A stretch of 47,352 bases of DNA from Bryobacteraceae bacterium. Its GTDB lineage: Bacteria > Acidobacteriota > Terriglobia > Bryobacterales > Bryobacteraceae. The translations under genes were made by a program, and so were the position numbers. The notes under the pieces are model-generated. The model was not told where the DNA came from. It saw only the letters and a list, made by a program, of their open reading frames with translations, and made no database searches. Below are positions 1 to 9,551 of this stretch, in pieces (within the stretch, counting starts at the first letter, position 1; the number at the start of each line of letters is the position of its first letter). The stretch is from positions 1 through 47,352 of the forward strand of contig JANXAE010000004.1 in assembly GCA_025062235.1 (NCBI GenBank), written 5' to 3'.

Positions 1-2
1 TT

Positions 3-1832
<1,830 letters not shown>

Positions 1833-1838
1833 GGGCGC

Positions 1839-1863
1839 GGCCGCTCAGCCGCTGAGCGCGGCC
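1839..1863. terminator. GC-rich hairpin between convergent pnp and isomerase genes
   Basis: The arms ggccgctcag and ctgagcg-c-ggcc face each other across a 3-base loop just after the pnp stop and overlap the last codons of the opposing gene. There is no T-run on either side, so this could be a bidirectional stalling hairpin rather than a proven intrinsic terminator. Confidence 0.3.
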
Positions 1864-2660
1864 AGCACGCCTCGCATGTAGGCGAAGGACTTGGCCATCC
1901 CCAAGAAGGGATCGTCCGCCTCGATCTCGTACTCGAGATTCACGCCGCCCCGGTAGTTGATCTTGCGCAGCGCGCGGAAGATGCCGACGATGGGCAGCAC
2001 GCCCTCGCCCACCGGGCAGTCGGAGCCGCGCTTTTTCGGGTCCCGCAGGTCCTTGATGTGCACGTCGAGCACGCGCGAGCCGGCGCGCAGGATGGATTCC
2101 ACCGGATCCACCCCCATCCGCGCGGTGTGCCCGACGTCCACGCACAGGCCCACGCGCGGATCCATCCCGCGGATAACCTCCAGCGCGGAATCGGGCGTGG
2201 GGAAGTGCTTGTCTTCGGGCCCGTGATTGTGCACCGCGACCTTGATGTTGTACTCCCTGACGAAACGCTCGATGCGCGGCAGGTTTTCCCGGGTGGCGCC
2301 GATCACCATGAGGGGCATTCCGCAATCGCGCGCATAGTCGAAATAGAAACGGATGTCGGCGTCGTCGTCCTTGAGCATGTAGATGGTGCCGCCACCGACG
2401 ATCACCAGGCCGGCCTCCTCGAACTCCCTGCGGCCCGCGGCTCGCGCTTCAGGGGGATCCGCGTAGCGCAGATGGAACTCCTTGATGCATACGTGGCGCA
2501 CGCCCAACTTCTTGATGATCTCGATGGCCTGGGGGCGCGTGAACTTGCGCAGCGAGTAGCTGGCTACGCCGAGCGTGAAATCTGCTGCGGGCGCAGTCGC
2601 GGCCCGCACGGCCCCGAGAACCGCGGCGGACGAAGGCAGGAAAGCGCGTCGTGTGATCAT
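1845..2660 (-). CDS. Tat-exported sugar phosphate isomerase/epimerase (AP-endonuclease-2-like TIM barrel)
   Basis: A 271-residue protein of the xylose-isomerase-like TIM-barrel superfamily, whose members isomerise or epimerise sugars using a divalent metal. The N terminus MITRRAFLPSSAAVLGA is a twin-arginine signal followed by a hydrophobic stretch, so export to the periplasm is expected. Barrel motifs seen include LGVRHVCIKEFHL, AVHNHGPEDK (metal-site His/Glu region), VGLCVDVGHTARMG and VLDVHIKDLRD, ending with GGVNLEYEIEADDP. I chose the ATG at 2660 because a GGAG lies about 8 bases upstream; a TTG two codons further up is also open. It follows the YgfZ-like gene by about 50 bases on the same strand. 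The substrate cannot be read from sequence. Confidence 0.88.
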   Translation of the reverse strand: MITRRAFLPSSAAVLGAVRAATAPAADFTLGVASYSLRKFTRPQAIEIIKKLGVRHVCIKEFHLRYADPPEARAAGRREFEEAGLVIVGGGTIYMLKDDDADIRFYFDYARDCGMPLMVIGATRENLPRIERFVREYNIKVAVHNHGPEDKHFPTPDSALEVIRGMDPRVGLCVDVGHTARMGVDPVESILRAGSRVLDVHIKDLRDPKKRGSDCPVGEGVLPIVGIFRALRKINYRGGVNLEYEIEADDPFLGMAKSFAYMRGVLAALSG

Positions 2661-2709
2661 GGGCAAGACTCCGATCTAGTAGTCTACGCGGATTCGCGCC
2701 GGCGGCGGG

Positions 2710-3645
2710 TCAGGCGGGAGGGTCGGCAAGGATACGGGCGCGCCGCCCTTCCACCGTGAGCTCCCCGGTTCCTGCCTCCGCCATCCGCACGTAGCCCAAC
2801 GCCACGATCGCACGTTGCGCCGGCGACCAGGCTGCCGAGGTGATCTCGCCCACCTGCTTGCCTTGGGTCACAATGGCAGCCCCGGCAGGGGGCGGCTCGC
2901 CCCCTTCGATCAGCAGGCGCACCAGAAGGCGATGCACCTGTCCCCGCGCCCGGATCCGTTCGACGATCTCCTGTCCGATGTAGCATCCCTTGCTGAAGTG
3001 AATGGCGTGCAGCAGCTGAGTCTCGTGGGGCAGCCGTTCGGCGGTAATGTCTTCGCCGTAGCGGGGCCTGCCCTGCTCCAGCCGCACGATGCGCAAGGCT
3101 CCGGGTCCGGCCCCGGGCACGCCCGCGCCCTCGAGCCGCGCCGCAAGCGCGTCGCGCTGGTTGCGGGGGAGGAAGAAGCGGTAGCCTTCCAGCCCGGTCG
3201 CGCTCAGCCGCGCCACCAGCACGTCGCCCCATTCCCGGTGAGCGAAGGCGCTTGCCGGGACCGGGATTCCCAGGCTCTGCAAGACTGCCGCACTTCGCGG
3301 TCCTTCCACGGCAAGGATTGCCATTTCCTGGCTGACGTCCGTGAGCGTCACATCGTCGGCGATGATGTGTCGGTCCAAGTGGGCGCCGATCCGCTCGCGC
3401 GTCTCCGGTTCCAGATCGAGCAGGAAGCTGTCCGGAAGGCAAAGGATGTTGGCGTCGGCGAGGATTCGGCCCTGGGCGTCGAGCAGGAAAGCGTAGCAGC
3501 CCTCCCCGGACGCAAGCTGCGCGATATGGTTGGTGACCATGGCGTGTAGCCAGCGGACGCGGTCTGGGCCACGGACCCGGAACACGCCGCGCCCGGTCAG
3601 GTCCGCCCAAGCCGCGCCCTGGCGCAGAGCCTCGTAGCCCGTCAT
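2710..3645 (-). CDS. ygfZ: YgfZ/GcvT-like folate-binding protein
   Basis: A 311-residue member of the YgfZ/CAF17 family, tetrahydrofolate-binding relatives of the glycine-cleavage T protein that assist assembly or repair of certain iron-sulfur enzymes. The diagnostic motif KGCYIGQEIVERIRARG, with its conserved cysteine, is seen near residue 220. The N-terminal half has the GcvT-like fold (RGVFRVRGPDRVRWLHAMVTN, then DAQGRILADANIL). Length is typical. The start is the ATG at 3645; the frame stays open far upstream, but that extension lies antisense to other genes and lacks family similarity. It sits 20 bases after the small membrane-protein gene and may be co-transcribed with it. Confidence 0.9.
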   Translation of the reverse strand: MTGYEALRQGAAWADLTGRGVFRVRGPDRVRWLHAMVTNHIAQLASGEGCYAFLLDAQGRILADANILCLPDSFLLDLEPETRERIGAHLDRHIIADDVTLTDVSQEMAILAVEGPRSAAVLQSLGIPVPASAFAHREWGDVLVARLSATGLEGYRFFLPRNQRDALAARLEGAGVPGAGPGALRIVRLEQGRPRYGEDITAERLPHETQLLHAIHFSKGCYIGQEIVERIRARGQVHRLLVRLLIEGGEPPPAGAAIVTQGKQVGEITSAAWSPAQRAIVALGYVRMAEAGTGELTVEGRRARILADPPA

Positions 3646-3665
3646 CGCCTCCGATAGCTCCGGAC

Positions 3666-4058
3666 TCAATAGATGCGGCGGAGGTAGGCCGCGATGGCCA
3701 AGAGCACGAGCCCGGAAACGGCAGCGCTGCCCGCACGCCTGCGACGTTCCGCTTCGGTGCGCGCGGCCAGGGCCAGGCCGGCGGAAGCGAACACGTGAAG
3801 GGCAAGCAGCAACTTGATGATCATCCACATCCAATAGTAGCGGCTGTGTCCGGTGGCTGCGTGGAGGTTGTAGAGCCCCGAGGCGACCAGGCCGGCGATC
3901 GTTCCCCACAGCCAGGGACGCAGGCGTTCGCGCGCCGCCTGGAGGCAGTCTTCCGCCACGAAGCGGGAGTAGAACATGCCGCCGACCAGAAGCGCAGCGC
4001 TGGCCACGTGGAGCCAGCGCATCAGGATGCGAAGCAACTCCCCCAGACTCTCGGCCAT
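3666..4058 (-). CDS. Small four-helix integral membrane protein (CopD-like)
   Basis: A 130-residue hydrophobic protein with about four membrane segments. It begins MRWLHVASAALLVGGMFYSRF, continues through WLWGTIAGLVASGLYNLH and WMWMIIKLLLALHVFASAGLAL, and ends in a final helix near the C terminus. The pattern, a first helix with a histidine (WLH) followed by GG, recalls CopD/DUF2269-type membrane proteins, but I cannot name a function. The start at 4058 leaves 16 bases to the divergent hydrolase start at 4075; an in-frame ATG at 4076 would overlap that start. It probably forms a unit with the YgfZ-like gene downstream. Confidence 0.75.
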   Translation of the reverse strand: MAESLGELLRILMRWLHVASAALLVGGMFYSRFVAEDCLQAARERLRPWLWGTIAGLVASGLYNLHAATGHSRYYWMWMIIKLLLALHVFASAGLALAARTEAERRRRAGSAAVSGLVLLAIAAYLRRIY

Positions 4059-4074
4059 AATGAGAGCATACCGC

Positions 4075-4707
4075 ATGATCCACGAAATCCTCGCCGTCGG
4101 GCCCTTGGCCTGCAACTGTTCGGTCTTCTGGGATGAAACCAGCCGCGAGGCCATCGTGGTGGATCCGGGCGACGAGCTCGACCAGATCGAAGCGATCCTT
4201 CGCCGTCACCGGCTGGGCGTGAAGGCGATTCTCATCACTCACGCCCATCTGGACCACGTGGGCGCGGCCGAGCAATTGAGGGTTGCGACCGGCGCTCCCG
4301 TGTTCCTGCACCCTGCCGATCTGGCCCTGCTCGACCAGCTCGAGATGCAGGCGGCCTGGCTTGGCATGGCGCCTCCTGGCCGCGTCCGCGTGGAGGGCGA
4401 GCTGAAGGAAGGATCCCGGTTCGAACTCGGGCCAGTGCGTTTCGAGGTGCTGCACACGCCGGGACACACGCCGGGCAGCGTTTGTCTGTGGATGCCGAAA
4501 GAGAAGAAACTGGTAAGCGGCGACACGCTCTTCAGGGATTCGATCGGACGCACGGACCTTCCGGGCGGCGACGGCCGTCAGATCCTGCGTTCGATCCGCG
4601 AGAAGCTGCTCACGCTGCCTGAGGAGACGTTCGTGATCCCCGGCCACGGTCCCTGCACGACGCTCGAGCGCGAGCGCCGGCTCAACTACTTCCTTCAGCA
4701 CCTGTGA
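4075..4707 (+). CDS. Metallo-beta-lactamase-fold hydrolase, glyoxalase II/YcbL-like
   Basis: A 210-residue binuclear metal hydrolase. The metal-binding HxHxDH motif is seen as THAHLDHVG near residues 58-66. The further ligands are HTPGHTPGS near 125, the bridging aspartate in LVSGDTLFRDSIGRTDLPGGD near 145-165, and PGHGP near 190. The pattern GDTLFxxSIGRTDLPGGD is typical of the YcbL/glyoxalase II-like group that hydrolyses thioesters such as hydroxyacylglutathione, although the physiological substrate is open. Length fits single-domain YcbL rather than full glyoxalase II (about 250). It is transcribed divergently from the membrane-protein gene, with its start almost touching that gene's start. 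Confidence 0.9.
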   Translation: MIHEILAVGPLACNCSVFWDETSREAIVVDPGDELDQIEAILRRHRLGVKAILITHAHLDHVGAAEQLRVATGAPVFLHPADLALLDQLEMQAAWLGMAPPGRVRVEGELKEGSRFELGPVRFEVLHTPGHTPGSVCLWMPKEKKLVSGDTLFRDSIGRTDLPGGDGRQILRSIREKLLTLPEETFVIPGHGPCTTLERERRLNYFLQHL

Positions 4708-4713
4708 GGCCGC

Positions 4714-5268
4714 TCAGAGTTCCTCCATGAAGCGGTAGGCGATCATGTGACAGACGACCAAGTGTGCGTCCTCGATCCGTCCCATGTGCGGCTCGGGCAC
4801 GTGGATCGCGAGCTGGGCGAGCGGCGCCAGCCGCCCGCCATCGCGTCCGGTGAGGGCGATCGTGCGGCAGCCGATCGCGTTGGCGTACTCGATGGCGCGC
4901 AGAACGTTGGGCGAGTTCCCGGAGCCGCTGATGCCCATGACCAGGTCGCCTGGCCGCGCGAAGTTCTTCAGTTGCTCGACGAAAACAGCGTCGAAGCCGA
5001 CGTCGTTGGCGTAGGCGGTAATGGTGGGGAGCGAGTCGGTCAGCGCGAGGATGCGGAAGCGCCGGGCGCGGCCGTAGCTGGCGCCCTTCACCATGTCGGT
5101 GACGAAGTGGGAAGCCGTGGCTGCGCTGCCGCCGTTGCCGCAGACGAAGATCTGCCGTTCTTCTTCGCGGGCCTGGCGGAACCACTCGATGGCCAGTTCG
5201 ACTCTCGCCGTCTCGATCGCCGAAAGCGTGGCCAGCAAGGCCTGCCGATAGTGCTCTGCGTAGCTCAT
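4714..5268 (-). CDS. gmhA: SIS-domain phosphosugar isomerase, GmhA-like (sedoheptulose 7-phosphate isomerase)
   Basis: A 184-residue single SIS domain. The motifs IFVCGNGGSAATASHFVTD, TAYANDVGFDAVF, MGISGSGNSPNVL and EDAHLVVCHMI follow GmhA, which converts sedoheptulose 7-phosphate to D-glycero-manno-heptose 7-phosphate, the first step of ADP-heptose synthesis for lipopolysaccharide. Length matches GmhA (about 190). It is the last gene of a five-gene leftward operon, and its ATG overlaps the preceding stop as ATGA (5265-5268). The kinase and phosphatase genes in the operon support a heptose-like pathway. DiaA, a SIS-domain replication factor, is the main alternative for this fold but would not explain the context. 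Confidence 0.85.
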   Translation of the reverse strand: MSYAEHYRQALLATLSAIETARVELAIEWFRQAREEERQIFVCGNGGSAATASHFVTDMVKGASYGRARRFRILALTDSLPTITAYANDVGFDAVFVEQLKNFARPGDLVMGISGSGNSPNVLRAIEYANAIGCRTIALTGRDGGRLAPLAQLAIHVPEPHMGRIEDAHLVVCHMIAYRFMEEL

Positions 5269-6113
5269 AATCTCCTCGCCAGCGCCAGCGCGCCGTAGAG
5301 CACGCTGTCGTCGCCCAAGGCTGCGGGAACCACGTCCATGCGCGCCTGCGACCACCCGGTGATCTGCCTTCGCAATTCGGCGCGCAGGGGGCCGAACAGC
5401 GCCTCGCCCGCCTTGCTGATGCCCCCGCCGATGACAATCCGCGCCGGGTTCAGCAGCATGATGCAGGCCTTCAGCCCCAGCGCGAGATCCACCACGTAGC
5501 GGCGCACGAATTCGGGATCACGCAGCAGCTCGTGCGCCGGGCGGCCGTGATCCGGCTCCATCCAAATCCCCGCGCACATGCGCTCCAGGCAGCCGCGTGC
5601 CCCGCAGAGGCACTCCGGACCGTCGGGCCTCACCGTCAGGTGGCCGATCTCGCCCGCCCAGGAATCGGCGCCACGGTAGACGTCCCCCCCGATCACGATG
5701 CCGCCGCCGATGCCGGTCGAAAGCGTCATGTAGAACAGCGGATCGAAGCCTGCACCCGCGCCGTAGCACGCCTCGCCCAGCGCCCCGGCATTGGCGTCAT
5801 TGTCCACGATGGCGGGCAGGCCGAGTTCATCTCGCACCCAGTCCGCCAGCGGGAAATCCTGCCATCCGCCGACGTGGGTGGAAAGCGCCACGCGCTGGGC
5901 GGGGAAATTCACCGGGCCGCCGAAGCCGATGCCGCAGCGGTCGAGTCGGCGGCACTGGCGCCACTCGCTGAGGATCGCGCGGATCTGCTCCAGCATCCAC
6001 TGGCGGCCGCCCTCGCGGTCCGTGGCGCGCGAGGCGCGGCCCACCATCCGTTCTTCCTCGAAAACCGCCATGGAGAACTTCGTGCCGCCGATGTCAATGG
6101 CCAGCGTGTTCAT
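5265..6113 (-). CDS. ROK-family sugar kinase
   Basis: A 282-residue ROK-family (repressor, ORF, kinase) sugar kinase. It has the ATP-binding phosphate motif DIGGTK at the N terminus, the acidic NDANAGALGE with the catalytic aspartate near residue 103, GIGGGIVIGGDVYRG, and the ROK zinc-binding signature CLCGARGCLE preceded by GHLTV. There is no N-terminal helix-turn-helix, so it is a kinase rather than a repressor. Such enzymes phosphorylate glucose, N-acetylglucosamine or N-acetylmannosamine; which one cannot be told here. It overlaps both operon neighbours by 4 bases. It could feed the same sugar-phosphate pathway as the isomerase and PfkB kinase beside it. Confidence 0.88.
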   Translation of the reverse strand: MNTLAIDIGGTKFSMAVFEEERMVGRASRATDREGGRQWMLEQIRAILSEWRQCRRLDRCGIGFGGPVNFPAQRVALSTHVGGWQDFPLADWVRDELGLPAIVDNDANAGALGEACYGAGAGFDPLFYMTLSTGIGGGIVIGGDVYRGADSWAGEIGHLTVRPDGPECLCGARGCLERMCAGIWMEPDHGRPAHELLRDPEFVRRYVVDLALGLKACIMLLNPARIVIGGGISKAGEALFGPLRAELRRQITGWSQARMDVVPAALGDDSVLYGALALARRL

Positions 6114-7099
6114 GACCGCGCGGCTGCCTCCGCGGCCAGGACTTCCTCGGGCGAGGCCGTGCCCGTTCCCTTTTTCATGATGGTCACCGAAGCGACTAGG
6201 TTGCCGAAGCGCGCCGCGGCCACCGGGTCGCGGGTCACCGCCAAGGCGAGCGCCGCCCCGGCCGAAAAGCTGTCGCCTGCGCCGCAAATGTCCACCGGTT
6301 TTTCGATGCGGCGCGTGGGCACCGGCGTCTGGCCGGCTTCGTTGACCACGATGACGCCCTCGCCGCCGCGCGTGACGATCATCAGCGGGCTTTCCACATG
6401 CGCGCGCAAGCGCTGGTAGTCCACCGCGCCGAACAAGCGCAGGCAGGCCGCGTCGGCCTCCTGCTGGTTCGGCTTCACGATGAGCTTGCGGAATTCGTGG
6501 ATGCGCAAGCGGGAATCGGCCCAGACGACTTTCTCCGGGTGCCGCGCCGCCAGTTCCGCCAACAGCGTGCGCATGGCGGGTGTGACCACCGCCGCCTGCC
6601 CGGTTTCGGCTTGATCGGCCACCAGCACCACGTCGAACTGGGGAAAAGCCTCCTCGAGGGCGACCAGGAGCTTTTGTTCGACGGTCTCGGGCAGCGGCCG
6701 CTCGTTGATGAAATCCACGCGCGGCTGGTCCTCGATGCCGGTCCGGCGGTTGATGAGCTTGGTGTAGGTGAAGGTCGGCAGGCCGGGCTCGCACAGCATC
6801 CGCTCGACGCCTACGCCCCGCTCCCGCAATGCGCGCAGCAGCTCGTAGCCGAATCCGTCGTCGCCGACCACACCGATGGTCTCGATGCGCCCGCAGCCCA
6901 GCGCGCCGAGATTGTTGCTGACCGTGCCGCCGGCGCCGGGCGTCACCTCCGTGGCCACCACGGCGATGCGCGGGATTCCGGTTTCGCGCGAGGGTTCGGC
7001 TGCGGCAGGGTCGTACGTGCACCAGCGATCCAGGCAGATGTCGCCTACCACGAGCGCGGAAAGCTTGGGGAAACGGGCGAGGATCTCGGCCGTCGTCAC
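6110..7099 (-). CDS. PfkB-family carbohydrate kinase, HldE N-domain-like
   Basis: A 329-residue ribokinase-fold kinase. It shows the N-terminal glycine motif (TPGAGGTVSNNLGALG) and the C-terminal PfkB signature with catalytic aspartate (DICGAGDSFSAGAALALA, near residues 272-290). The opening LSALVVGDICLDRW resembles the kinase half of HldE/RfaE, which makes heptose 1,7-bisphosphate. The adenylyltransferase half is absent and is not elsewhere in the window. The start is the GTG at 7099, which overlaps the stop of the previous gene as GTGA. Beside a GmhA-like isomerase, a heptose-7-phosphate kinase role is the simplest reading, but ribokinase-like activity on another sugar is possible. Confidence 0.85.
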   Translation of the reverse strand: MTTAEILARFPKLSALVVGDICLDRWCTYDPAAAEPSRETGIPRIAVVATEVTPGAGGTVSNNLGALGCGRIETIGVVGDDGFGYELLRALRERGVGVERMLCEPGLPTFTYTKLINRRTGIEDQPRVDFINERPLPETVEQKLLVALEEAFPQFDVVLVADQAETGQAAVVTPAMRTLLAELAARHPEKVVWADSRLRIHEFRKLIVKPNQQEADAACLRLFGAVDYQRLRAHVESPLMIVTRGGEGVIVVNEAGQTPVPTRRIEKPVDICGAGDSFSAGAALALAVTRDPVAAARFGNLVASVTIMKKGTGTASPEEVLAAEAAARS

Positions 7100-8070
7100 C
7101 GGTCCTCCTCCTCGAGCAGGCTCCACAACGCGGGGATCGTAGCGCGGTGCTCCCCGCAGAAGTAGAAACTCTCGCCTCCCTCGGCAACCGTGCGCACCAG
7201 GATGGTCTTGTGCGGGCGGAAGTAGTAACCCGGGTCGGTTTTGGGGAGTTCGCGGCGATAATCCCCGCGGATCGGCACGATGTCGAAAACGGCCGTGGCG
7301 AAGTGTTTTATGACGCGGCCCTCCTGGTGCGCAACGTTGCGCGCCATGGCGAGCGCCTTCAAGTAGACCTCCGGGGCCATGACGGCCGACCCGAAGGCCA
7401 TCAGGACCCCTCCCTCCAGCTCCTCGACGGCCCGGGCGAAGATCAGGAAGTCGCGGTAGCTGGCCGCCCCCAACGCGGCGCCGTCGCAGTTCGGATGCTC
7501 GTGAATGATGTCGTATCCGATTCCGACGTGCACGGTGGCGGGGATCCCGAGCCGGTAGGCCGCCGCCAGCAGGCTCAGATCGCGATGCGGGAAATCGCTT
7601 TCGAGCAGGCGCCGTCCCACGTTCTCGCCCAGCCCCAGGCCCTGCGCTGCCGCCTCGCGGATCCAATCGTTCAGCTCGCCGGTTTCGCGCCACAGGCCGA
7701 ACTGACCCTCGGCGATGTAGCGGGCCACGCTCTCGGTGGTGGCGCCGATGCGCGCCAGTTCGTAGTCGTGGATGGCGCAGGCGCCGTTCATGGCCAGGTG
7801 CGTCAGCCAGCCCCGCTCCAGCATGGCAATCAGATGACGGCTGACGCCGGCGCGGATGACATGGGCGCCCATCATGAGGATGCGGGCGGCGCCGCGCCGC
7901 CGGGCAGCTCGGAGCCGCGCGACCAGCTCCGGCAGGTGCGGGTGGTCGAAGGCGGGCGCGGCATCCTCCAGCCGCAACCAATGCTCGAGGGTCAGATCGT
8001 GGGTGCGTTCGGCCAGCGGCTTGAGCCGCAGCCGGGCACGATCGAAAGCGTGGTACCGGGAGCCGCTCAT
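7096..8070 (-). CDS. Deoxyhypusine-synthase-like protein of unknown role
   Basis: A 324-residue protein with features of the deoxyhypusine synthase (DHS, COG1899) fold. GAHVIRAGVSRHLIAML (69-85) corresponds to the NAD-binding SNLISSGxRETI block of DHS. The following NGACAIHDYELARIGAT occupies the place of TAGGVEEDLIK. GGVLMAFGSAVMAPEVYLKA matches the GGGVVKHHIANAN region in position. VIKHFATAVFDI (254-263) carries a lysine, K255, where DHS has its catalytic lysine (VKVYADASLVFPL). This is a by-eye alignment. Bacteria have no eIF5A, so a true hypusine role is unlikely; bacterial relatives include homospermidine synthases. It is the second gene of a sugar-phosphate operon and overlaps both neighbours by 4 bases. 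The gene is certain and the family assignment fair, but the function is unknown. Confidence 0.75.
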   Translation of the reverse strand: MSGSRYHAFDRARLRLKPLAERTHDLTLEHWLRLEDAAPAFDHPHLPELVARLRAARRRGAARILMMGAHVIRAGVSRHLIAMLERGWLTHLAMNGACAIHDYELARIGATTESVARYIAEGQFGLWRETGELNDWIREAAAQGLGLGENVGRRLLESDFPHRDLSLLAAAYRLGIPATVHVGIGYDIIHEHPNCDGAALGAASYRDFLIFARAVEELEGGVLMAFGSAVMAPEVYLKALAMARNVAHQEGRVIKHFATAVFDIVPIRGDYRRELPKTDPGYYFRPHKTILVRTVAEGGESFYFCGEHRATIPALWSLLEEEDR

Positions 8071-8873
8071 TTCCCGAACAGGATCGCCAGCAACTCGTCG
8101 CGGCAGAGGTAATTGGGAACGATCAGGTCCGCGCCCACGCCGATCAGGCGGTTGCGCTTCCACTGGTCCACTTGCTGGCAGGCAGGCTCGTCGGTGGCCA
8201 CGCCCACCGCGACGCCGCCCACTGCTTTCACGTTTTCGATTTCCACGTAGCCGTCGCCGAAACCGAGCAGGTCGTCGCCCCTGCATTCGGCCGCCTGGAT
8301 CATCCGCTGGATGAGGATCGCCTTGGAGAAGCTCTTGTAGTCGTCCAGGGCGCCCCAGACGCCGCCGTCGAAGTAGCGGTCAATGTCCAGCAGGCGCGCC
8401 TCCTCGCGGGCGTACTCCTGATCGGTCCCGCTGGCGAGGTACATTTTCAGACCGCGCTGTTTCAATTGCTCGAGCAGCGCGCGTGCGCCCGGTACCAGGT
8501 ATCGGTCCGGCGGCGCCTCGCCGGTGCGCAACGCCTCCCGCCGGTCCTTGATCTTCTCGTGCAGACGCTCCAGATACATCTTCTTGTAGACCAGGGGATC
8601 GAGCGGCTTGCCTCCGCGCAGCTCGACCTGGCGGGCCAGCTCGATCATCTGGTAGATGGTCTGCTTGCCGGTCAGGCGCGCCACGAAATCCTCGACGATC
8701 GTCCTCAGTTGCTCCTCGCTCTCGCCGGTCTTGAGTTCGAGCAGGATTTCCACCATCATGGGGACCATCACGTTCACCCAACCGGTGCGGATGAGCGAGA
8801 GCGTGCCGTCGAAATCGAAAAGGACGACGCGTGCGTGGCGCGCGGAGACGCCCGGGCGGACGATTTCAATCAT
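8067..8873 (-). CDS. HAD-superfamily hydrolase (phosphatase)
   Basis: A 268-residue haloacid-dehalogenase-fold phosphatase. Motif I is VVLFDFDGTLS near residue 20, motif II is LASGTDQEYA, the motif III lysine region follows in DDYKSFSKA, and motif IV is LLGFGDGYVEIENVKAVGG. A long helical cap lies between motifs I and II. It lacks the cysteine/histidine zinc loop of classical GmhB, so if it dephosphorylates a heptose bisphosphate it does so as a non-homologous replacement; this is inference. It is the first gene of the five-gene operon, overlaps the next start as ATGA, and starts 73 bases from the divergent CYTH gene. That short gap must hold both promoters. Confidence 0.88.
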   Translation of the reverse strand: MIEIVRPGVSARHARVVLFDFDGTLSLIRTGWVNVMVPMMVEILLELKTGESEEQLRTIVEDFVARLTGKQTIYQMIELARQVELRGGKPLDPLVYKKMYLERLHEKIKDRREALRTGEAPPDRYLVPGARALLEQLKQRGLKMYLASGTDQEYAREEARLLDIDRYFDGGVWGALDDYKSFSKAILIQRMIQAAECRGDDLLGFGDGYVEIENVKAVGGVAVGVATDEPACQQVDQWKRNRLIGVGADLIVPNYLCRDELLAILFGK

Positions 8874-8927
8874 GAGTTCTCTATTGTGCCACGTGACCGA
8901 GTCCGGTGCGCGCGGGCGAGCGGCTGC

Positions 8928-8933
8928 TATGCT
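8928..8933 (+). promoter_or_regulatory. -10-like hexamer TATGCT ahead of the CYTH gene
   Basis: TATGCT ends 13 bases before the ATG at 8947, with a GGAAG ribosome-binding site between them. This suggests a very short leader. No good -35 box is visible. Confidence 0.35.
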
Positions 8934-8946
8934 CGGGAAGAGCTCT

Positions 8947-9528
8947 ATGAGGGCCCGGGTCGGCTCGCGCGAGGTCGAGGTCAAGATCGCCATGCCCAGC
9001 GCGCGCGCAGCGCGCCGGCTGCTGCGCACGCATGGCTTCCGCGTTCGACGGCCTCGGGTCTTCCAGGACGACCTCGTGCTGGACGACCGGCGCAGAAGCC
9101 TCGAGCGTGCCGGATGCCTGCTGCGGCTGCGCAAGAGTGGGGCGAAGGCATGGCTGACTTACAAGGGGCCGGCGCGTGCGGGGCCCCACAAGGACCGCGA
9201 GGAGATCGAGGTCGCGCTGCCGCCAGGCGCGTTCGCTGAGGCACAAGGCATCCTGGAGCGGCTCGGATTCCATCCCGTCTTCCGCTACCAGAAGTACAGG
9301 GCCGAATATGCACGCCCGCGGGAACCCGGCGTCGTGGCTGTAGACGAGACCCCGATCGGCGTCTATCTGGAACTCGAGGGCCCAGCGGGGTGGATCGAGC
9401 GAACGGCGCGGAGGCTCGGCCTGGACCGCTCCCGCTACATCGCCGCCACCTACGCGGAGCTGTACTTGCAGCACTGCCGGCGCCGCGGCGCGAAACCGGG
9501 CGACATGGTTTTCCCCGGGCCCCGGTGA
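8947..9528 (+). CDS. CYTH-domain protein (class IV adenylate cyclase / thiamine-triphosphatase-like)
   Basis: A 193-residue CYTH domain, a tunnel fold that acts on triphosphates using metal ions. The signature EVEVKIAM (ExExK) opens the domain near residue 9. It is followed by alternating basic and acidic strands: DDLVLDD, CLLRLRKSG, AWLTYKGP, KDREEIEVAL, RYQKYRAEY, VAVDETPIGVYLELEG. Bacterial class IV adenylate cyclases and inorganic or organic triphosphatases share this pattern, and sequence alone does not separate them. GGAAG about 6 bases upstream favours the ATG at 8947 over the one at 8929. The TonB-receptor gene begins 23 bases downstream, so the two may be co-transcribed. Confidence 0.85.
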   Translation: MRARVGSREVEVKIAMPSARAARRLLRTHGFRVRRPRVFQDDLVLDDRRRSLERAGCLLRLRKSGAKAWLTYKGPARAGPHKDREEIEVALPPGAFAEAQGILERLGFHPVFRYQKYRAEYARPREPGVVAVDETPIGVYLELEGPAGWIERTARRLGLDRSRYIAATYAELYLQHCRRRGAKPGDMVFPGPR

Positions 9529-9551
9529 CATACTCGACGCGGAGGTTAGTC

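Noticed and set aside
8067-8873. HAD phosphatase as a classical GmhB
   Set aside because: The motif set fits a generic HAD hydrolase, but the zinc-binding cysteine/histidine loop of GmhB is missing, so I did not assign gmhB.
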